Positions 42,029 through 51,926 are shown, numbered from the stretch's first letter. The stretch: DNA of 64,000 nt from Microbacterium yannicii (GCF_024055635.1 NZ_JAMXMB010000008.1:124001-188000), one strand, 5' to 3'. A program made the numbers and translations. The notes: a model not told the origin generated them from the letters alone.

Positions 42029-42658
42029 ATGAGAGGTCTTCGCCGCCCGCTCGGCATCGCCGCCATCGCCGTGTTCGTCGGGCTCTTCGCCGCCGCGTGC
42101 GCGAGCGCCGATCGCGCGAGCACGGCCCCGCCGACGGCGCTCGGTGCGATCACACCGGTGCCGCCCGAGGGCGAGGTCGCGACGACCGGGACGGTGTTGG
42201 ACGCCGCCGGTGAGGTGCAGCTCTGCCTGGGACCGGTCGCCGAGTCGTACCCGCCGCAGTGCACGGGGATCGCGCTCGAGAACTGGACCTGGGAGGGTGT
42301 CGACGGTGCCGAGTCGTCGGGCGACGTGACCTGGGGCGCCTACGCCGTGCGCGGCACCTACGACGGCACGTCGATCACGGTGACGCAGCGCCCCATCCTG
42401 CTGGCCCTGTACGACCCGATCCGTCCGGAGGATCCGACGGGCGGCGAGGCGGGCGCCGGCGACGAGGCGACGCTCACGGCCATCCAGGACGAGCTCCCCG
42501 ACCGCCTCGGGGACGCGTACCTGAACTCGCATCCGCAGGACGGCTGGCTCTGGGTCGATGTCGTCTGGGACGACGGCAGCTGGCAGGATGCCGCGAACGC
42601 CGAGTACGGCGACGACACCGTCATCATCCGGTCGGCGATGACGCCGACCGGCGGTTGA
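42029..42658 (+). CDS. Putative secreted lipoprotein of unknown function
   Basis: A 209-residue exported protein. The N-terminus is basic, then hydrophobic, and ends in FAAACAS, an acceptable lipobox with Cys near residue 24. The mature part is acidic, with two further Cys (CLGPVAESYPPQC) that may form a disulfide and a C-terminal beta-alpha segment with many Asp and Trp. No family is recognised. There is no ribosome site of usual spacing; a weak CACCAT box 6 bases upstream would fit a leaderless mRNA. It converges on era. Confidence 0.65.
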   Translation: MRGLRRPLGIAAIAVFVGLFAAACASADRASTAPPTALGAITPVPPEGEVATTGTVLDAAGEVQLCLGPVAESYPPQCTGIALENWTWEGVDGAESSGDVTWGAYAVRGTYDGTSITVTQRPILLALYDPIRPEDPTGGEAGAGDEATLTAIQDELPDRLGDAYLNSHPQDGWLWVDVVWDDGSWQDAANAEYGDDTVIIRSAMTPTGG

Positions 42659-42688
42659 ACCGGGCGGTCCTGCCGCTCGGCGGCTCTG

Positions 42689-43651
42689 TCAGAAGCCGAG
42701 GCGGCCCAGCTGCTTCGGGTCGCGCTGCCATTCCTTCGCGACGCGGACGTGCAGCTTCAGGAAGACCTTGGTGCCGACCAGTGGCTCGATCTGGGCGCGA
42801 GCACGCGCACCGACGTCGCGCAGGCGCGATCCCTTGTGCCCGATGATGATGGCCTTCTGACTGTCGCGCTCCACGATGAGGTTCGCGAAGATGTCGGTCA
42901 TCGAGCCGGTGTCGCGCTCGGACATGTCCTCGATGGTGACGGCGATGGAGTGCGGAAGCTCGTCGCGCACGCCCTCGAGCGCCGCCTCACGGATGATCTC
43001 CGCGATGCGGTCCTCGGTCGACTCGTCGGTGACGACGCCGTCCGGGTAGAGTGCGGGGCCCTTCGGCATGAGCGCGAGCAGCTCGTCGGTCAGCACGTCG
43101 AGCTGATCTCGGGTCAGGGCGGAGAGCGGGATGACGGCGGCCCAGTCCTCCCGCAGCTGGTCGACCTCGATGAGCCTCTCGGCGATCTGGTCGCGGGACG
43201 CGGCATCCGTCTTGGTGACGATCGCGACCTTCTTCGCCCGGCTGTAACCGCCCAGCGACTCCGCGATGCGCCGGTCACCGGGGCCGACCTTCTCGGTCGC
43301 AGGCACGCAGAAGCCGATGACGTCGACGTCGCCGAGCACCTGTTCGACGAGGTCGTTCAGCCGCTGGCCCAGCAGGGTGCGCGGCTTGTGGAGCCCCGGT
43401 GTGTCGACGATGACGAGCTGGCCTGTCGGGCGGTTGACGATGCCGCGGATGGCGCGCCGCGTGGTCTGCGGCTTATCGCTGGTGATGGCGACCTTCTCGC
43501 CCACCAGCGCGTTCGTCAGGGTCGACTTGCCGACGTTCGGGCGGCCGACGAAGGTGACGAAGCCCGAACGCCCGTCGGCGGGCTCAGAGGATCCGGAAGA
43601 GGCGGGGACCGTGGCGGACTCCGGAGCCGGGGTGGCGTCGTTCTCGGTCAT
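42689..43651 (-). CDS. era: GTPase Era
   Basis: A 320-residue GTPase that binds 16S rRNA and helps 30S assembly. G1 is GRPNVGKST (36-44), G3 is DTPG (with HKP), G4 is TKTD and the C-terminal KH domain is present (VERDSQKAIIIGHKGSRLRDVG). An acidic, low-complexity 27-residue N-terminal extension is present. The start overlaps the CNNM gene by 4 bases. It belongs to the maturation block rsmE-hit-phoH-ybeY-CNNM-era read leftward. Confidence 0.95.
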   Translation of the reverse strand: MTENDATPAPESATVPASSGSSEPADGRSGFVTFVGRPNVGKSTLTNALVGEKVAITSDKPQTTRRAIRGIVNRPTGQLVIVDTPGLHKPRTLLGQRLNDLVEQVLGDVDVIGFCVPATEKVGPGDRRIAESLGGYSRAKKVAIVTKTDAASRDQIAERLIEVDQLREDWAAVIPLSALTRDQLDVLTDELLALMPKGPALYPDGVVTDESTEDRIAEIIREAALEGVRDELPHSIAVTIEDMSERDTGSMTDIFANLIVERDSQKAIIIGHKGSRLRDVGARARAQIEPLVGTKVFLKLHVRVAKEWQRDPKQLGRLGF

Positions 43652-44997
43652 GGGGTGTCTTCCTTCTTGGGCAGCCGGATCTCGCCGGTGCGAGGGCTCG
43701 GGACGCGGATCTCGCCGGTGCGCGGACGGTCCAAGTCGAGAGTGGGTGCGCCGCGTTCGACGAACACGGTGGAGATGCCGCGTCCGCGTCCGCGTGACGC
43801 ACCACCGGTGAGTACGAGGCCGGCGTACTCGGCGGTCGCGCCGGGCTGCGGCACGCGCCCCAGCGCCTTGCCCAGGAGCCCACCGATCGAATCGACGTCC
43901 TCATCCTCCAGTTCGAGGCCGAACAGGTCGCCGACCTCGTCGAGTCCGAGCCGGGCGCTCACGCGGTAGTGGCCGGGCTCGAGCTCGGTCACCTCCTCCG
44001 CGCGAGGGTCGTACTCGTCGGAGATCTCGCCCACGAGCTCTTCGATGAGGTCCTCGAGGGTCACGAGCCCCGACACGCCGCCGTACTCGTCGACGACGAG
44101 GCAGACGTGCACGGCGTCGCGCTTCATCTGCTGCAGCAGGGTCTCGGCCTTCATCGATTCGGGGACGAAGACGGCAGGCCGGGCGATGCGGCTGATGGGG
44201 GCATCGCGCCAGCCGGACTCGTCGCGGAAGCCGAACTGCACGAGGTCCTTCAGGTAGAGCACCCCCACCACGTCGTCGGCGTCGTCGTCGACGATAGGCA
44301 CCCGCGACACGCCCTTCTCGAGGAAGATCGACATGGCCTCGCGCGTGGAGGCGGAGGCATCCACCGTCACCATGTCGGTGCGCGGGACCATCACTGCCCG
44401 CACGAAGGTGTCGGTGAAGTCGAAGACGGAATGGATGAGCTCACGATCGTCCTGCTCGATGAGCTCGTTCTCGGCCGCCTCGTCGATGATGCTGAGCAGC
44501 TGCTCCTCGGACGCGAACGACGAACCACGCGAGCCGCCGGGCGTGATCCGGGTGCCGAGGGCGACGAGGCCGTGGGCGAGCGGACCGAGGATGATCCTCA
44601 CTCCGCGGATCACCGGCGCCGCGCCCCGCAGCAGACCCTTCGCGTGCAGCCGGCCAAGGGTGCGCGGGCTCGCGCCCACGATGACGTATGACACCCCCGT
44701 CATCAGCACCGCGGCGGCGAGCATGGCCCACCAGATGTTGTTGAAGAGATCCGTGAACGCGACGGTGACCAGCACCGCCGCGGTCGTCTCGGCCAGCACA
44801 CGGATGAAGATCACCGCGTTGGCATGCGCGTCAGGATCGGCCGCGATCTTGCGCAGCGGCTCGGCGTTGCGGTCGCCGGCGGCGAGGTCGGCGAGATCCG
44901 CGCGCGACGTCACACTGAGGGCGGCATCGATCGCGACCATCAGTGCCCCGAACGCGAGCAGCAGGGCGGCCGCGATCAGGAGGAGGGCAGCGGTCAT
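43648..44997 (-). CDS. CNNM/CorC-type membrane protein (hemolysin family)
   Basis: A 449-residue protein: an N-terminal DUF21 domain with about four membrane helices (residues 1-150), a pair of CBS domains (about 200-320) that bind adenine nucleotides, and a C-terminal CorC_HlyC domain. It is linked to Mg or Co efflux in related bacteria and is usually encoded between ybeY and era, as here. Both ends overlap neighbours by 4 bases (ATGA type), showing tight coupling. The transported ion is not certain. Confidence 0.9.
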   Translation of the reverse strand: MTAALLLIAAALLLAFGALMVAIDAALSVTSRADLADLAAGDRNAEPLRKIAADPDAHANAVIFIRVLAETTAAVLVTVAFTDLFNNIWWAMLAAAVLMTGVSYVIVGASPRTLGRLHAKGLLRGAAPVIRGVRIILGPLAHGLVALGTRITPGGSRGSSFASEEQLLSIIDEAAENELIEQDDRELIHSVFDFTDTFVRAVMVPRTDMVTVDASASTREAMSIFLEKGVSRVPIVDDDADDVVGVLYLKDLVQFGFRDESGWRDAPISRIARPAVFVPESMKAETLLQQMKRDAVHVCLVVDEYGGVSGLVTLEDLIEELVGEISDEYDPRAEEVTELEPGHYRVSARLGLDEVGDLFGLELEDEDVDSIGGLLGKALGRVPQPGATAEYAGLVLTGGASRGRGRGISTVFVERGAPTLDLDRPRTGEIRVPSPRTGEIRLPKKEDTP

Positions 44998-45464
44998 GCG
45001 CGCGGTCGTCGACGCTCGGTCGCCTGGAAGGAGGTGATGAGCTCGCGCTGCAGTCCGAACATCTCGCGCTCCTCCTCCGGCTCGGCGTGGTCGAAGCCGA
45101 GGAGGTGGAGCAGCCCGTGCGTGGTCAGGAGGATGAGCTCGTCCAGCGTCGAGTGCTTGGCTGCCGCCGCCTGCGTCTCAGCCACCTGCGGGCAGAGGAC
45201 GATGTCGCCGAGCAGCCCGGCGGGCGTGGGGGCGTCCTCGGTGCCCGGACGGAGCTCGTCCATGGGAAAGCTCAGGACGTCGGTCGGACCAGGCTCATCC
45301 ATCCACTGCACGTGCAGCGCCTCCATCGCGCCCTCGTCGACGAGGAGGATGGCGACATCGGCGTCCGGGCTCACGTGCAGCTCCGCGAAGTGGTGCTCCA
45401 TGAGCCGCAGCAGCACCGTCTCGTCGACGGCGATCCCAGATTCGTTGCCGATCTCGATGGTCAT
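44994..45464 (-). CDS. ybeY: rRNA maturation endoribonuclease
   Basis: A 156-residue zinc-dependent RNase needed for 16S rRNA 3' maturation and ribosome quality control. The metal motif is H116-x3-H120-x5-H126 in THGLLHLLGFDH. The length fits. Overlaps of 4 bases with phoH and with the CNNM gene place it firmly in the operon. Confidence 0.95.
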   Translation of the reverse strand: MTIEIGNESGIAVDETVLLRLMEHHFAELHVSPDADVAILLVDEGAMEALHVQWMDEPGPTDVLSFPMDELRPGTEDAPTPAGLLGDIVLCPQVAETQAAAAKHSTLDELILLTTHGLLHLLGFDHAEPEEEREMFGLQRELITSFQATERRRPRA

Positions 45465-46570
45465 GAGCGTCCTCGCTTCGGAAGGTGGTCGCGGGGTCCG
45501 CCGCTGCGGGGAACGGCGGCGCGCCGCTCTGCCCGGTTGGCGAACTCGGAGGCCTCATCACGCTCACGGCGGGCAGCCAGGCGGTGCTCGTCGTACTCGG
45601 TGTACGCGTCGACGATCCGACCTACGAGGGTGTGCCGCACGACGTCGTCGCTGGTGAGGTAGGCGAAATGGATGTCGTCGATCCTGTCCAGCACCCGCGT
45701 CACCAGGCGCAGGCCCGATGCGCCCTGAGGCAGGTCGATCTGCGTGATGTCGCCCGTGACGACCATGCGCGTGCCGAACCCCAGGCGGGTCAGGAACATC
45801 TTCATCTGCTCGGGAGTGGTGTTCTGCGCCTCGTCGAGCACGACGAACGAGTCGTTCAGGGTGCGGCCGCGCATGTACGCGAGCGGCGCCACCTCGATCG
45901 TGCCCGTCGCCATGAGCTTGGGCACGATGTCCGGGTCCATCATCTCGTTGAGCGCATCGTACAGTGGGCGCAGATACGGGTCGATCTTGTCGGTCAGGGT
46001 GCCAGGCAGGAACCCCAGCCGCTCCCCCGCCTCCACGGCCGGGCGAGTCAGGATGATGCGGCTGACCTCCTTGCGCTGCAGCGCCTGAACGGCCTTGGCC
46101 ATCGCCAGGTAGGTCTTGCCGGTTCCCGCCGGACCGATGCCGAACACGATGGTGTTCTCCTCGATCGCGTCGACGTAGGCCTTCTGGCCGAGCGTCTTCG
46201 GACGGATCACGCGGCCGCGCGACGACAGGATCGCCTCGCCGAGCACCTCGGACGGCCGCGGGCCGCCCTCGGTGCGCAGGATGCGGTTCGACGAGGTGAC
46301 GTCCTCCTCGCCGAGCGCGTGGCCGGCCTTGGTCATCGCGAGCAGCTCGTCGACGAGCGACCGGGCTGCCGCGACCGCGTCCGCCTCGCCCGTCAGGGTG
46401 ATCTCATTGCCGCGCACGTGCACGTCGACACCGGGGTGCTCCCGTTCGACGACCCGCAGCAGGCGATCCTGGGGACCCAGCAGCTGCACCATCGCGACCC
46501 CGTCCGCATAGATGCGCTCGGTGGTGCGGGCGCGGTCGCTCACGGCTTCATGACCGTCTTGATCAGGCAC
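45461..46570 (-). CDS. phoH: PhoH-like ATPase
   Basis: A 369-residue PhoH family protein. A KH-like N-terminal part precedes the ATPase core with Walker A GPAGTGKT (146-153) and Walker B VVLDEAQN. It is thought to act in RNA metabolism beside YbeY. The GTG at 46570 lies inside the hit gene end (8-base overlap); a further GTG about 10 codons in is an alternative. It is cotranscribed with ybeY (4-base overlap). Confidence 0.9.
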   Translation of the reverse strand: MPDQDGHEAVSDRARTTERIYADGVAMVQLLGPQDRLLRVVEREHPGVDVHVRGNEITLTGEADAVAAARSLVDELLAMTKAGHALGEEDVTSSNRILRTEGGPRPSEVLGEAILSSRGRVIRPKTLGQKAYVDAIEENTIVFGIGPAGTGKTYLAMAKAVQALQRKEVSRIILTRPAVEAGERLGFLPGTLTDKIDPYLRPLYDALNEMMDPDIVPKLMATGTIEVAPLAYMRGRTLNDSFVVLDEAQNTTPEQMKMFLTRLGFGTRMVVTGDITQIDLPQGASGLRLVTRVLDRIDDIHFAYLTSDDVVRHTLVGRIVDAYTEYDEHRLAARRERDEASEFANRAERRAAVPRSGGPRDHLPKRGRS

Positions 46571-46910
46571 CGACACTCTTCTCTTCGAGGCCTCCCGCGA
46601 GCACATGGGCGTGCACGTGGAAGACGGTCTGGCCCGCGTTCGGGCCGGTGTTGAAGACGAGGCGGAAATCCCCGTCGGAATGCTCGGCGGCGAGCGTGTT
46701 CGCCAGGCCGACGAGCTCGGCCATCAGCTCCGGATCGCCGGCGGCGAGCTCGACGACGTTGCGGTACTCCTCGGTCTTGGGGATCACGAGCAGGTGCAGC
46801 GGCGCCTGCGGAGCGATGTCACGGATCGCGAACGCGTTCTCGGTCTCCGCGATGATCTCGGACGGGATCTCTCCGTTGCGGATGCGCGTGAAGATCGACG
46901 GCTCGCTCAT
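46563..46910 (-). CDS. HIT-family nucleotide hydrolase/transferase
   Basis: A 115-residue protein with the histidine triad His98-x-His100-x-His102 (VFHVHAHVLAG) at the C-terminus, the HINT branch that hydrolyses AMP-amidates. The N-terminal SIFTRIRNGEIPSEII matches the family. The ATG follows a TAGACT box by 6 bases with no ribosome site, so it probably starts a leaderless operon that continues into phoH, ybeY, the CNNM gene and era. Confidence 0.93.
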   Translation of the reverse strand: MSEPSIFTRIRNGEIPSEIIAETENAFAIRDIAPQAPLHLLVIPKTEEYRNVVELAAGDPELMAELVGLANTLAAEHSDGDFRLVFNTGPNAGQTVFHVHAHVLAGGLEEKSVGA

Positions 46911-46922
46911 CCCGCAAGTCTA
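46911..46922 (-). promoter_or_regulatory. Leaderless promoter of the hit-phoH-ybeY operon
   Basis: TAGACT on the minus strand (46922-46917) lies exactly 6 bases before the ATG of the HIT gene at 46910. No ribosome binding site is present. Confidence 0.55.
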
Positions 46923-46964
46923 GCGAGGGGCCGAACCGCGGGCTCGGGTTACCGAGCGGAGCGG

Positions 46965-47702
46965 TCACCAGCGCGCGATGGCGGTGCTGACGACCGCGAG
47001 TGCCGCCGGGCCGGCCGTCGACGTGCGCAGCACGGTATCGCCGAGCCGGACGAGTCGCGCTCCCGCGGTGGCGAGGACGTCGAGCTCGTCGGGTGCGATT
47101 CCGCCCTCCGGGCCGACGACCAGCACGATCTCGCCGACGTCGCCCGGCTCGATCACGACGGCGCTCAGCCGCTCGGTCGCCGTCGGCTCGAGGATGAGGA
47201 CGAGGGATGCCGCGGCCCGCCGCGCGAGCCCGGCCGTCGTGGTCAGCTCCGCCACCTCCGGCACCCAGGCGCGATGAGCCTGCTTCGCGGCCTCCCGCAC
47301 GATGGTCGTCCACCGGGCGCGGCCCTTGACCGCCTTCGCGGCGTCCCATCGCGAGACGCTCCGCGAAGCCTGCCACGGCACGATCTCATCGACGCCCAGC
47401 TCGGTGGCCGCCTGGACCGCCAGTTCGTCCCGGTCGCCTTTCGCGAGCGCCTGCACGAGCACGACGCGCGGACGCGGCTGCGCGGCATCCGTCCGCTCGC
47501 GGATGCGCACCACGACCTCCCGCGACGCCACCGACTCGACGAGGCCCGTGAGCCAGGCGCCGCGGCCGTCGCCGACCGTCACCTCCTCGCCGACACGTAC
47601 CCGTCGAACGCTGGAGGCGTGGTGCGCCTCGGCGCCGGTCAGCGTGACGGCGTCGCCCGGCGCCGCGGAAGCGGGCCCGTCGAGGAGGAAGTGCAGGGCC
47701 AC
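46965..47702 (-). CDS. rsmE: 16S rRNA m3U1498 methyltransferase
   Basis: A 245-residue SPOUT methyltransferase. The N-terminal PUA-like domain (HASSVRRVRVGEEVTVGDG) is followed by the knotted AdoMet domain with LVVGPEGGIAPDE and LRTSTAGPAALAV, the signature of RsmE. It modifies the decoding region of 16S rRNA. Its start is 3 bases from the dnaJ stop, so it is cotranscribed behind hrcA-dnaJ. Confidence 0.93.
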   Translation of the reverse strand: MALHFLLDGPASAAPGDAVTLTGAEAHHASSVRRVRVGEEVTVGDGRGAWLTGLVESVASREVVVRIRERTDAAQPRPRVVLVQALAKGDRDELAVQAATELGVDEIVPWQASRSVSRWDAAKAVKGRARWTTIVREAAKQAHRAWVPEVAELTTTAGLARRAAASLVLILEPTATERLSAVVIEPGDVGEIVLVVGPEGGIAPDELDVLATAGARLVRLGDTVLRTSTAGPAALAVVSTAIARW

Positions 47703-47705
47703 CGG

Positions 47706-48818
47706 CTACCCGTTCCGGAAGCGGTCGCGCAGCTTGGCGAACAGGCCCTGGTGGAACTCCGAGAGACGCGGAGCCGGCGCCTTGGTCCGCTTGGCGAACT
47801 CCTCGATCAGGGCGCGCTCCTTGTGATCGAGCCGCGTGGGCGTCACGACGTGTACGCCGACCCTCAGGTCGCCACGCTGCGAGCCGCGCAGGGGCGTGAT
47901 TCCGCGGCCCTTGATCGTCAGGATGTCGCCTGCCTGCACGCCGGGGCGCACCTCGAGGTCCACCGGGCCGTCGAGCGACTCGATCGTCGTCGTGGTGCCC
48001 AGGATCGCGTCGGGCATGGACACCTCGAGGGTGGCCAGCAGATCATCGCCGTCGCGGCTGAACACCTCGTGGGGCGACACCGTGACCTCGATGTACAGGT
48101 CGCCGTTCGGGCCGCCGGCGGAACCGACCTCACCCGAGCCGGGCAGCTGCAGTCGGAGGCCCGTCTCGACACCGGCGGGGATGTCGAGCGAGACCGTGCG
48201 GCGGGCGCGCACGCGACCCTGGCCCTGGCAGGTCGCGCAGGGGTACGGGATCGTGGTGCCGTAGCCCTGGCACACGTTGCACGGCTGGGTCGTGACGACG
48301 TTTCCGAGCAGGCTCCGCACCTGGCGCTGCACGTTGCCGGTGCCGTGGCAGATGTCGCATGTGACGGGGCTCGTCCCCGGCTGGCAGCACGACCCCTGGC
48401 AGGTCTCGCACACCACCGCGGTGTCGACGTCGATGTCACGATGCGTGCCGAACACCACGTCGCCGAGCTCGAGCGTGACGCGCACGAGGGCGTCCTGCCC
48501 ACGCTCCCGCCGCGAGCGCGGGCGCCCTCCGCGCGACCCGCCCGAGGCCCCGAAGAACGTCTCGAAGATGTCGTTGAAGCCGCCGAACCCGCCGGCGCCA
48601 CCGAACGGCGAGTCGTTGCCGCCCATGTCGTAGCGTGCCCGCTGATCGGGGTCGCTCAGCACGTCGTACGCGTGGGTGACGAGCTTGAAGCGCTCGGAGG
48701 CGTCCTCACCGGGGTTCACATCGGGGTGCAGCTGCCGTGCCAGCTTGCGGTACGCCTTCTTGATCTCGTCGGTGGTGGCGTCGCGTGCGACGCCGAGGAC
48801 CTCGTAGTGGTCAGCCAC
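47706..48818 (-). CDS. dnaJ: Chaperone DnaJ
   Basis: A 370-residue J-protein. The J domain has HPD at 31-33, followed by a Gly/Phe-rich linker, a cysteine-rich zinc region and two substrate-binding domains. The four zinc repeats are [24 protein letters not shown] and CATCQGQG; the first has Cys instead of the final Gly. Located after hrcA, it is the DnaJ2-type under HrcA/CIRCE control. It stimulates DnaK ATPase and holds unfolded proteins. The gap to hrcA is 51 bases. Confidence 0.94.
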   Translation of the reverse strand: MADHYEVLGVARDATTDEIKKAYRKLARQLHPDVNPGEDASERFKLVTHAYDVLSDPDQRARYDMGGNDSPFGGAGGFGGFNDIFETFFGASGGSRGGRPRSRRERGQDALVRVTLELGDVVFGTHRDIDVDTAVVCETCQGSCCQPGTSPVTCDICHGTGNVQRQVRSLLGNVVTTQPCNVCQGYGTTIPYPCATCQGQGRVRARRTVSLDIPAGVETGLRLQLPGSGEVGSAGGPNGDLYIEVTVSPHEVFSRDGDDLLATLEVSMPDAILGTTTTIESLDGPVDLEVRPGVQAGDILTIKGRGITPLRGSQRGDLRVGVHVVTPTRLDHKERALIEEFAKRTKAPAPRLSEFHQGLFAKLRDRFRNG

Positions 48819-48869
48819 TTTCGCCTTCCTGCCGCGGCCGTGCCGCGGAATCGATGATGCGCGTCCGCG

Positions 48870-49910
48870 TCAGCGGGAGTTGTCGTCCTGCTCGAGCATG
48901 CGCGTGAGGTAGCGCGCGACGGCGCGGACCGTCGCGAGGTTCGTGGGGTAGTCCATGCGCGTCGGTCCGAGCACGCCGACGCGTGCGAGCGATCCGGTCG
49001 CGTCGTAGTCGCTGGCGACGACGGATGCCTCGGCCAGGCCGAACGCCTCGTTCTCCCGGCCGATGCTCGCGGCGAGCCCCTGCTCGTCGGCCACCATCTC
49101 GCCCATCAGCCGCAGCAGGGTGACCTGCTCCTCGATCGCCTCGAGAAGGGGGTAGATGCTGCCGCGGAAGTCGGACTCGCTGCGTGCGAGGTTGGCGCTG
49201 CCGGCCATCACGAGCTTGTCCTGGCGGAACTCCTCGAGCTCTTCGGCGACCGCGCGCACGATCTCGTCCGTCGCGCGCTCGTGCGCGGGAGCCTGGGCAT
49301 CCGGCACCTCCAGCCGCTCCGCGATGCGCTGCAGTCCCTCGCGCACCGGGCGGCCGACCAGCAGCGTCCCGAGGCGGGCGCGGATGTGCGCCAGGTCGGT
49401 GTCGTCGAAGTCCTCGCCGACGAAGGTCAGTCGCTGAGACACGCGGCCGGTGTCGGTGACGACGATCACCAGCATCCGTCCGCCGCCGAGCTGCACCAGC
49501 TCGACGTGCGTGACGTTGGCACGCGCGAACGACGGATACTGCACGATCGCGACCTGGCCGGTGAGCTGCGTGAGTGCGCGGACCGTGCGCACGAGCACGT
49601 CGTCGAGGTCGCCCGAGCCGTCGAGGAACGACGCGATCGCCGAGCGCTGGGCCGACGAGAGCGGGCGGATCTCAGCGAGGTGGTCCACGAAGACGCGATA
49701 GCCCTTGTCGGTCGGCACGCGGCCCGAGGAGGTGTGCGGCGCGACGATGAGCTCTTCGTCTTCGAGCAGCGCCATGTCGTTGCGGATGGTCGCCGCAGAC
49801 ACGCCGAACGCGTGACGCTCGACGATCGTCTTGCTGCCGACGGGTTCACGCGTGTCGACGTAGTCCTGAACGATCGCACGCAGCACCTGCAGGCCTCGCT
49901 CGCTGACCAT
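48870..49910 (-). CDS. hrcA: Heat-shock repressor HrcA
   Basis: A 346-residue repressor with an N-terminal winged helix (LQVLRAIVQDYVDTREPVGS, then VSAATIRNDMALLED) and a GAF-like dimerisation region. It binds CIRCE operators before hrcA and groE genes and is inactive at heat-shock temperature. A CIRCE element lies 37 bases upstream, so it is autoregulated and controls dnaJ behind it. Confidence 0.95.
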   Translation of the reverse strand: MVSERGLQVLRAIVQDYVDTREPVGSKTIVERHAFGVSAATIRNDMALLEDEELIVAPHTSSGRVPTDKGYRVFVDHLAEIRPLSSAQRSAIASFLDGSGDLDDVLVRTVRALTQLTGQVAIVQYPSFARANVTHVELVQLGGGRMLVIVVTDTGRVSQRLTFVGEDFDDTDLAHIRARLGTLLVGRPVREGLQRIAERLEVPDAQAPAHERATDEIVRAVAEELEEFRQDKLVMAGSANLARSESDFRGSIYPLLEAIEEQVTLLRLMGEMVADEQGLAASIGRENEAFGLAEASVVASDYDATGSLARVGVLGPTRMDYPTNLATVRAVARYLTRMLEQDDNSR

Positions 49911-49946
49911 CCCGCCTCCTCACGCTGCTGTCGGCACCAGGACATC

Positions 49947-49977
49947 TGGCACTCGCACGACTGGAGTGCCAATTCTA
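49947..49977 (-). promoter_or_regulatory. CIRCE operator and -10 box of hrcA
   Basis: TGGCACTC (49947-49954), a 9-base spacer and GAGTGCCA (49964-49971) form the CIRCE inverted repeat, with G and C in place of the usual A and T at the third-to-last positions. On the minus strand TAGAAT (49977-49972) directly precedes it as the -10 box, so HrcA would sit on the transcription start. Confidence 0.9.
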
Positions 49978-50050
49978 TCGGATGCCTCTGTCAGGAGCGG
50001 TGAGCGACGCCGGACGAGGCGCCGCACGCCCTCCGCCCGCGTCCGCAGGA

Positions 50051-51268
50051 TCATGCGGTCAGCGCGCGCACGACCGCGTCTGCCAGCAGGCGGCCGCGTC
50101 GGGTCAGCACGACGTGGCCTTTCAGCGCGGTCGGGCCGTCGATCAGACCGTCCGCGATGAGCGCGGCGACGGCATGGCGGCCCTCGCCCTGAAGCTCGCC
50201 GACCGGAAGCCCCTCACGCACGCGCGTGCGCAGCAGCACGTTCTCGAGAACCCGGGCCTCGGCATCCGGAATCTCGCGTCCGGCGGCGGGCGACTCGCCC
50301 GCCGTGAGGCGCTGGGCATAGGCCGCGGGGTGCTTGACGTTCCAGAACCGCACTCCCCCGATGTGACTGTGCGCTCCCGGGCCGAAGCCCCACCAGTCCG
50401 AGCCGAGCCAGTAGGCCAGGTTGTGCCGCGAGCGGTGCCCGGTGTCGCGGGCCCAGTTCGACACCTCGTACCAGCCGAACCCCGCGCCCGCGAGCAGGTC
50501 GTCGGCGAGCTCGTACATGTCGGCCTGCAGGTCGTCGTCGGGGGCGACTACTTCGCCACGGCGGATCTGGCGCGCCAGCTTCGTGCCGTCCTCGATGATC
50601 AGCGCGTAGGCCGAGATGTGATCGGGCTCCAGTGCGATGGCGGCCTCCAGCGACGCGCGCCAGTCCGCGAGCGACTCGCCGGGGGCACCGTAGATGAGGT
50701 CGACGCTGACGTCCAAGCCCGCGTCCCGGGCGGCGGACACCGCCGTGCGCACGTTCTCGGGATCGTGCGTGCGATCGAGGGCCGCGAGCACGTGCGGAAT
50801 CGCGGACTGCATGCCGATCGAGAGCCGGGTGACGCCGGATGCCGCCAGCTCGGCGGCCACCGCCGGCGAGACGGTGTCGGGGTTGGCCTCGACCGTCACC
50901 TCGGCACCTTCCACGATGCCGAAGGTCTCGCGGACGCCGTCCAGCATGCGAGCGAGATCGCCCGGGGGCAGCAGCGTGGGCGTGCCGCCGCCGAAGAACA
51001 CAGTCGTCGCCGGCCGGTTGCCGCCCGCGCGACCGAGCACCTTCGCGGCGAGGTCGATCTCGCGCAGCAGCGTGTCGGCGTACTGGTCCTGGCGTGCGCC
51101 CTGCAGCTCCGACGACGTGTAGGTGTTGAAGTCGCAGTATCCACATCGGACACGGCAGAACGGCACATGCAGGTAGACACCGAAGTCCGTCGCACGGTCG
51201 ATGCGGGTCAGTTCCGGCAGCGAGCCGTCCGCCGGAACGGGCTCGCCCAGCGGCAGCGCGGCGCCCAT
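50051..51268 (-). CDS. hemW: Heme chaperone HemW (radical SAM)
   Basis: A 405-residue radical SAM protein. The 4Fe-4S cluster ligands are Cys38, Cys42 and Cys45 in VPFCRVRCGYCDF, and the FFGGGTPTLL and GMQS motifs follow. HemW delivers heme to membrane enzymes; it lacks the extra ligands of true coproporphyrinogen dehydrogenase HemN. The ATG at 51268 gives the family start and lies 7 bases after the stop of the DUF1990 gene. It is probably cotranscribed with that gene. Confidence 0.9.
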   Translation of the reverse strand: MGAALPLGEPVPADGSLPELTRIDRATDFGVYLHVPFCRVRCGYCDFNTYTSSELQGARQDQYADTLLREIDLAAKVLGRAGGNRPATTVFFGGGTPTLLPPGDLARMLDGVRETFGIVEGAEVTVEANPDTVSPAVAAELAASGVTRLSIGMQSAIPHVLAALDRTHDPENVRTAVSAARDAGLDVSVDLIYGAPGESLADWRASLEAAIALEPDHISAYALIIEDGTKLARQIRRGEVVAPDDDLQADMYELADDLLAGAGFGWYEVSNWARDTGHRSRHNLAYWLGSDWWGFGPGAHSHIGGVRFWNVKHPAAYAQRLTAGESPAAGREIPDAEARVLENVLLRTRVREGLPVGELQGEGRHAVAALIADGLIDGPTALKGHVVLTRRGRLLADAVVRALTA

Positions 51269-51275
51269 CAGCGCG

Positions 51276-51926
51276 TCACGCGGGTGTCGTGTACAGCGGC
51301 GAGATGGCACGCAGGTACCGCGTGAACAGCTCGCGCCGACGGCGCTTGGTCAACGCAGGGAGCACTCGGTAGAGCACCGCACGGGGCGCGTCGAACGCGC
51401 GCACGGTGAACCACACCTCGTCGTTGTCATACCAGTCGAGCATGAACGACTCCTCGCCGCTGACGACCGAATCGCTCACCGTGCCGAGCGCGAAGCCGAT
51501 GCGGCGCGGCTCCTCCACGGCGAAGATGACGCGCAGCTCCGCATCGGCACGGAGGCCCTTCACCCGGCCGTCGACTCTGATCGTGGTGCCGGCACTGACG
51601 TAGGGCGTGCCGTCGGCGTCGAAGCGCTGCTCGGTCTCGGTGCGGCTGGGAGCGACCGGGGTGCCCTCGGCGTCGAAGCTGACGCCGGAGTACATCGGGC
51701 CGGACGCGGGGCGCACGTCGGAGACGTCCAGCCCTGCGCCGCGCTGTGCCGTCCACGACAGCAGCGCCTCGCCGGCCGCGCGGAAGCGCGCCTCGCCGCT
51801 GCCGATGCGCCACGACTGCTCGGCCGGAATGCTGCGCTCCGGCGGATAGTGCATGAGATCGGGCGCCTGCGTCGCCCCGACCGCGGCGTAGTCGACAGTG
51901 TCGTCCCGGAAGTTCCCTCGACGCAT
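51276..51926 (-). CDS. DUF1990 family protein
   Basis: A 216-residue cytoplasmic protein with the features of DUF1990: an N-terminal YAAVGATQAPDLMHYPPERS segment, a beta-rich middle and the C-terminal DEVWFTVRAFDAPRAVLYRVLPAL. The family occurs in Actinobacteria and plants and has no known activity; a lipid-binding-like fold has been proposed. TAGGCT 7 bases before the ATG suggests a leaderless start for DUF1990-hemW. Confidence 0.85.
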   Translation of the reverse strand: MRRGNFRDDTVDYAAVGATQAPDLMHYPPERSIPAEQSWRIGSGEARFRAAGEALLSWTAQRGAGLDVSDVRPASGPMYSGVSFDAEGTPVAPSRTETEQRFDADGTPYVSAGTTIRVDGRVKGLRADAELRVIFAVEEPRRIGFALGTVSDSVVSGEESFMLDWYDNDEVWFTVRAFDAPRAVLYRVLPALTKRRRRELFTRYLRAISPLYTTPA

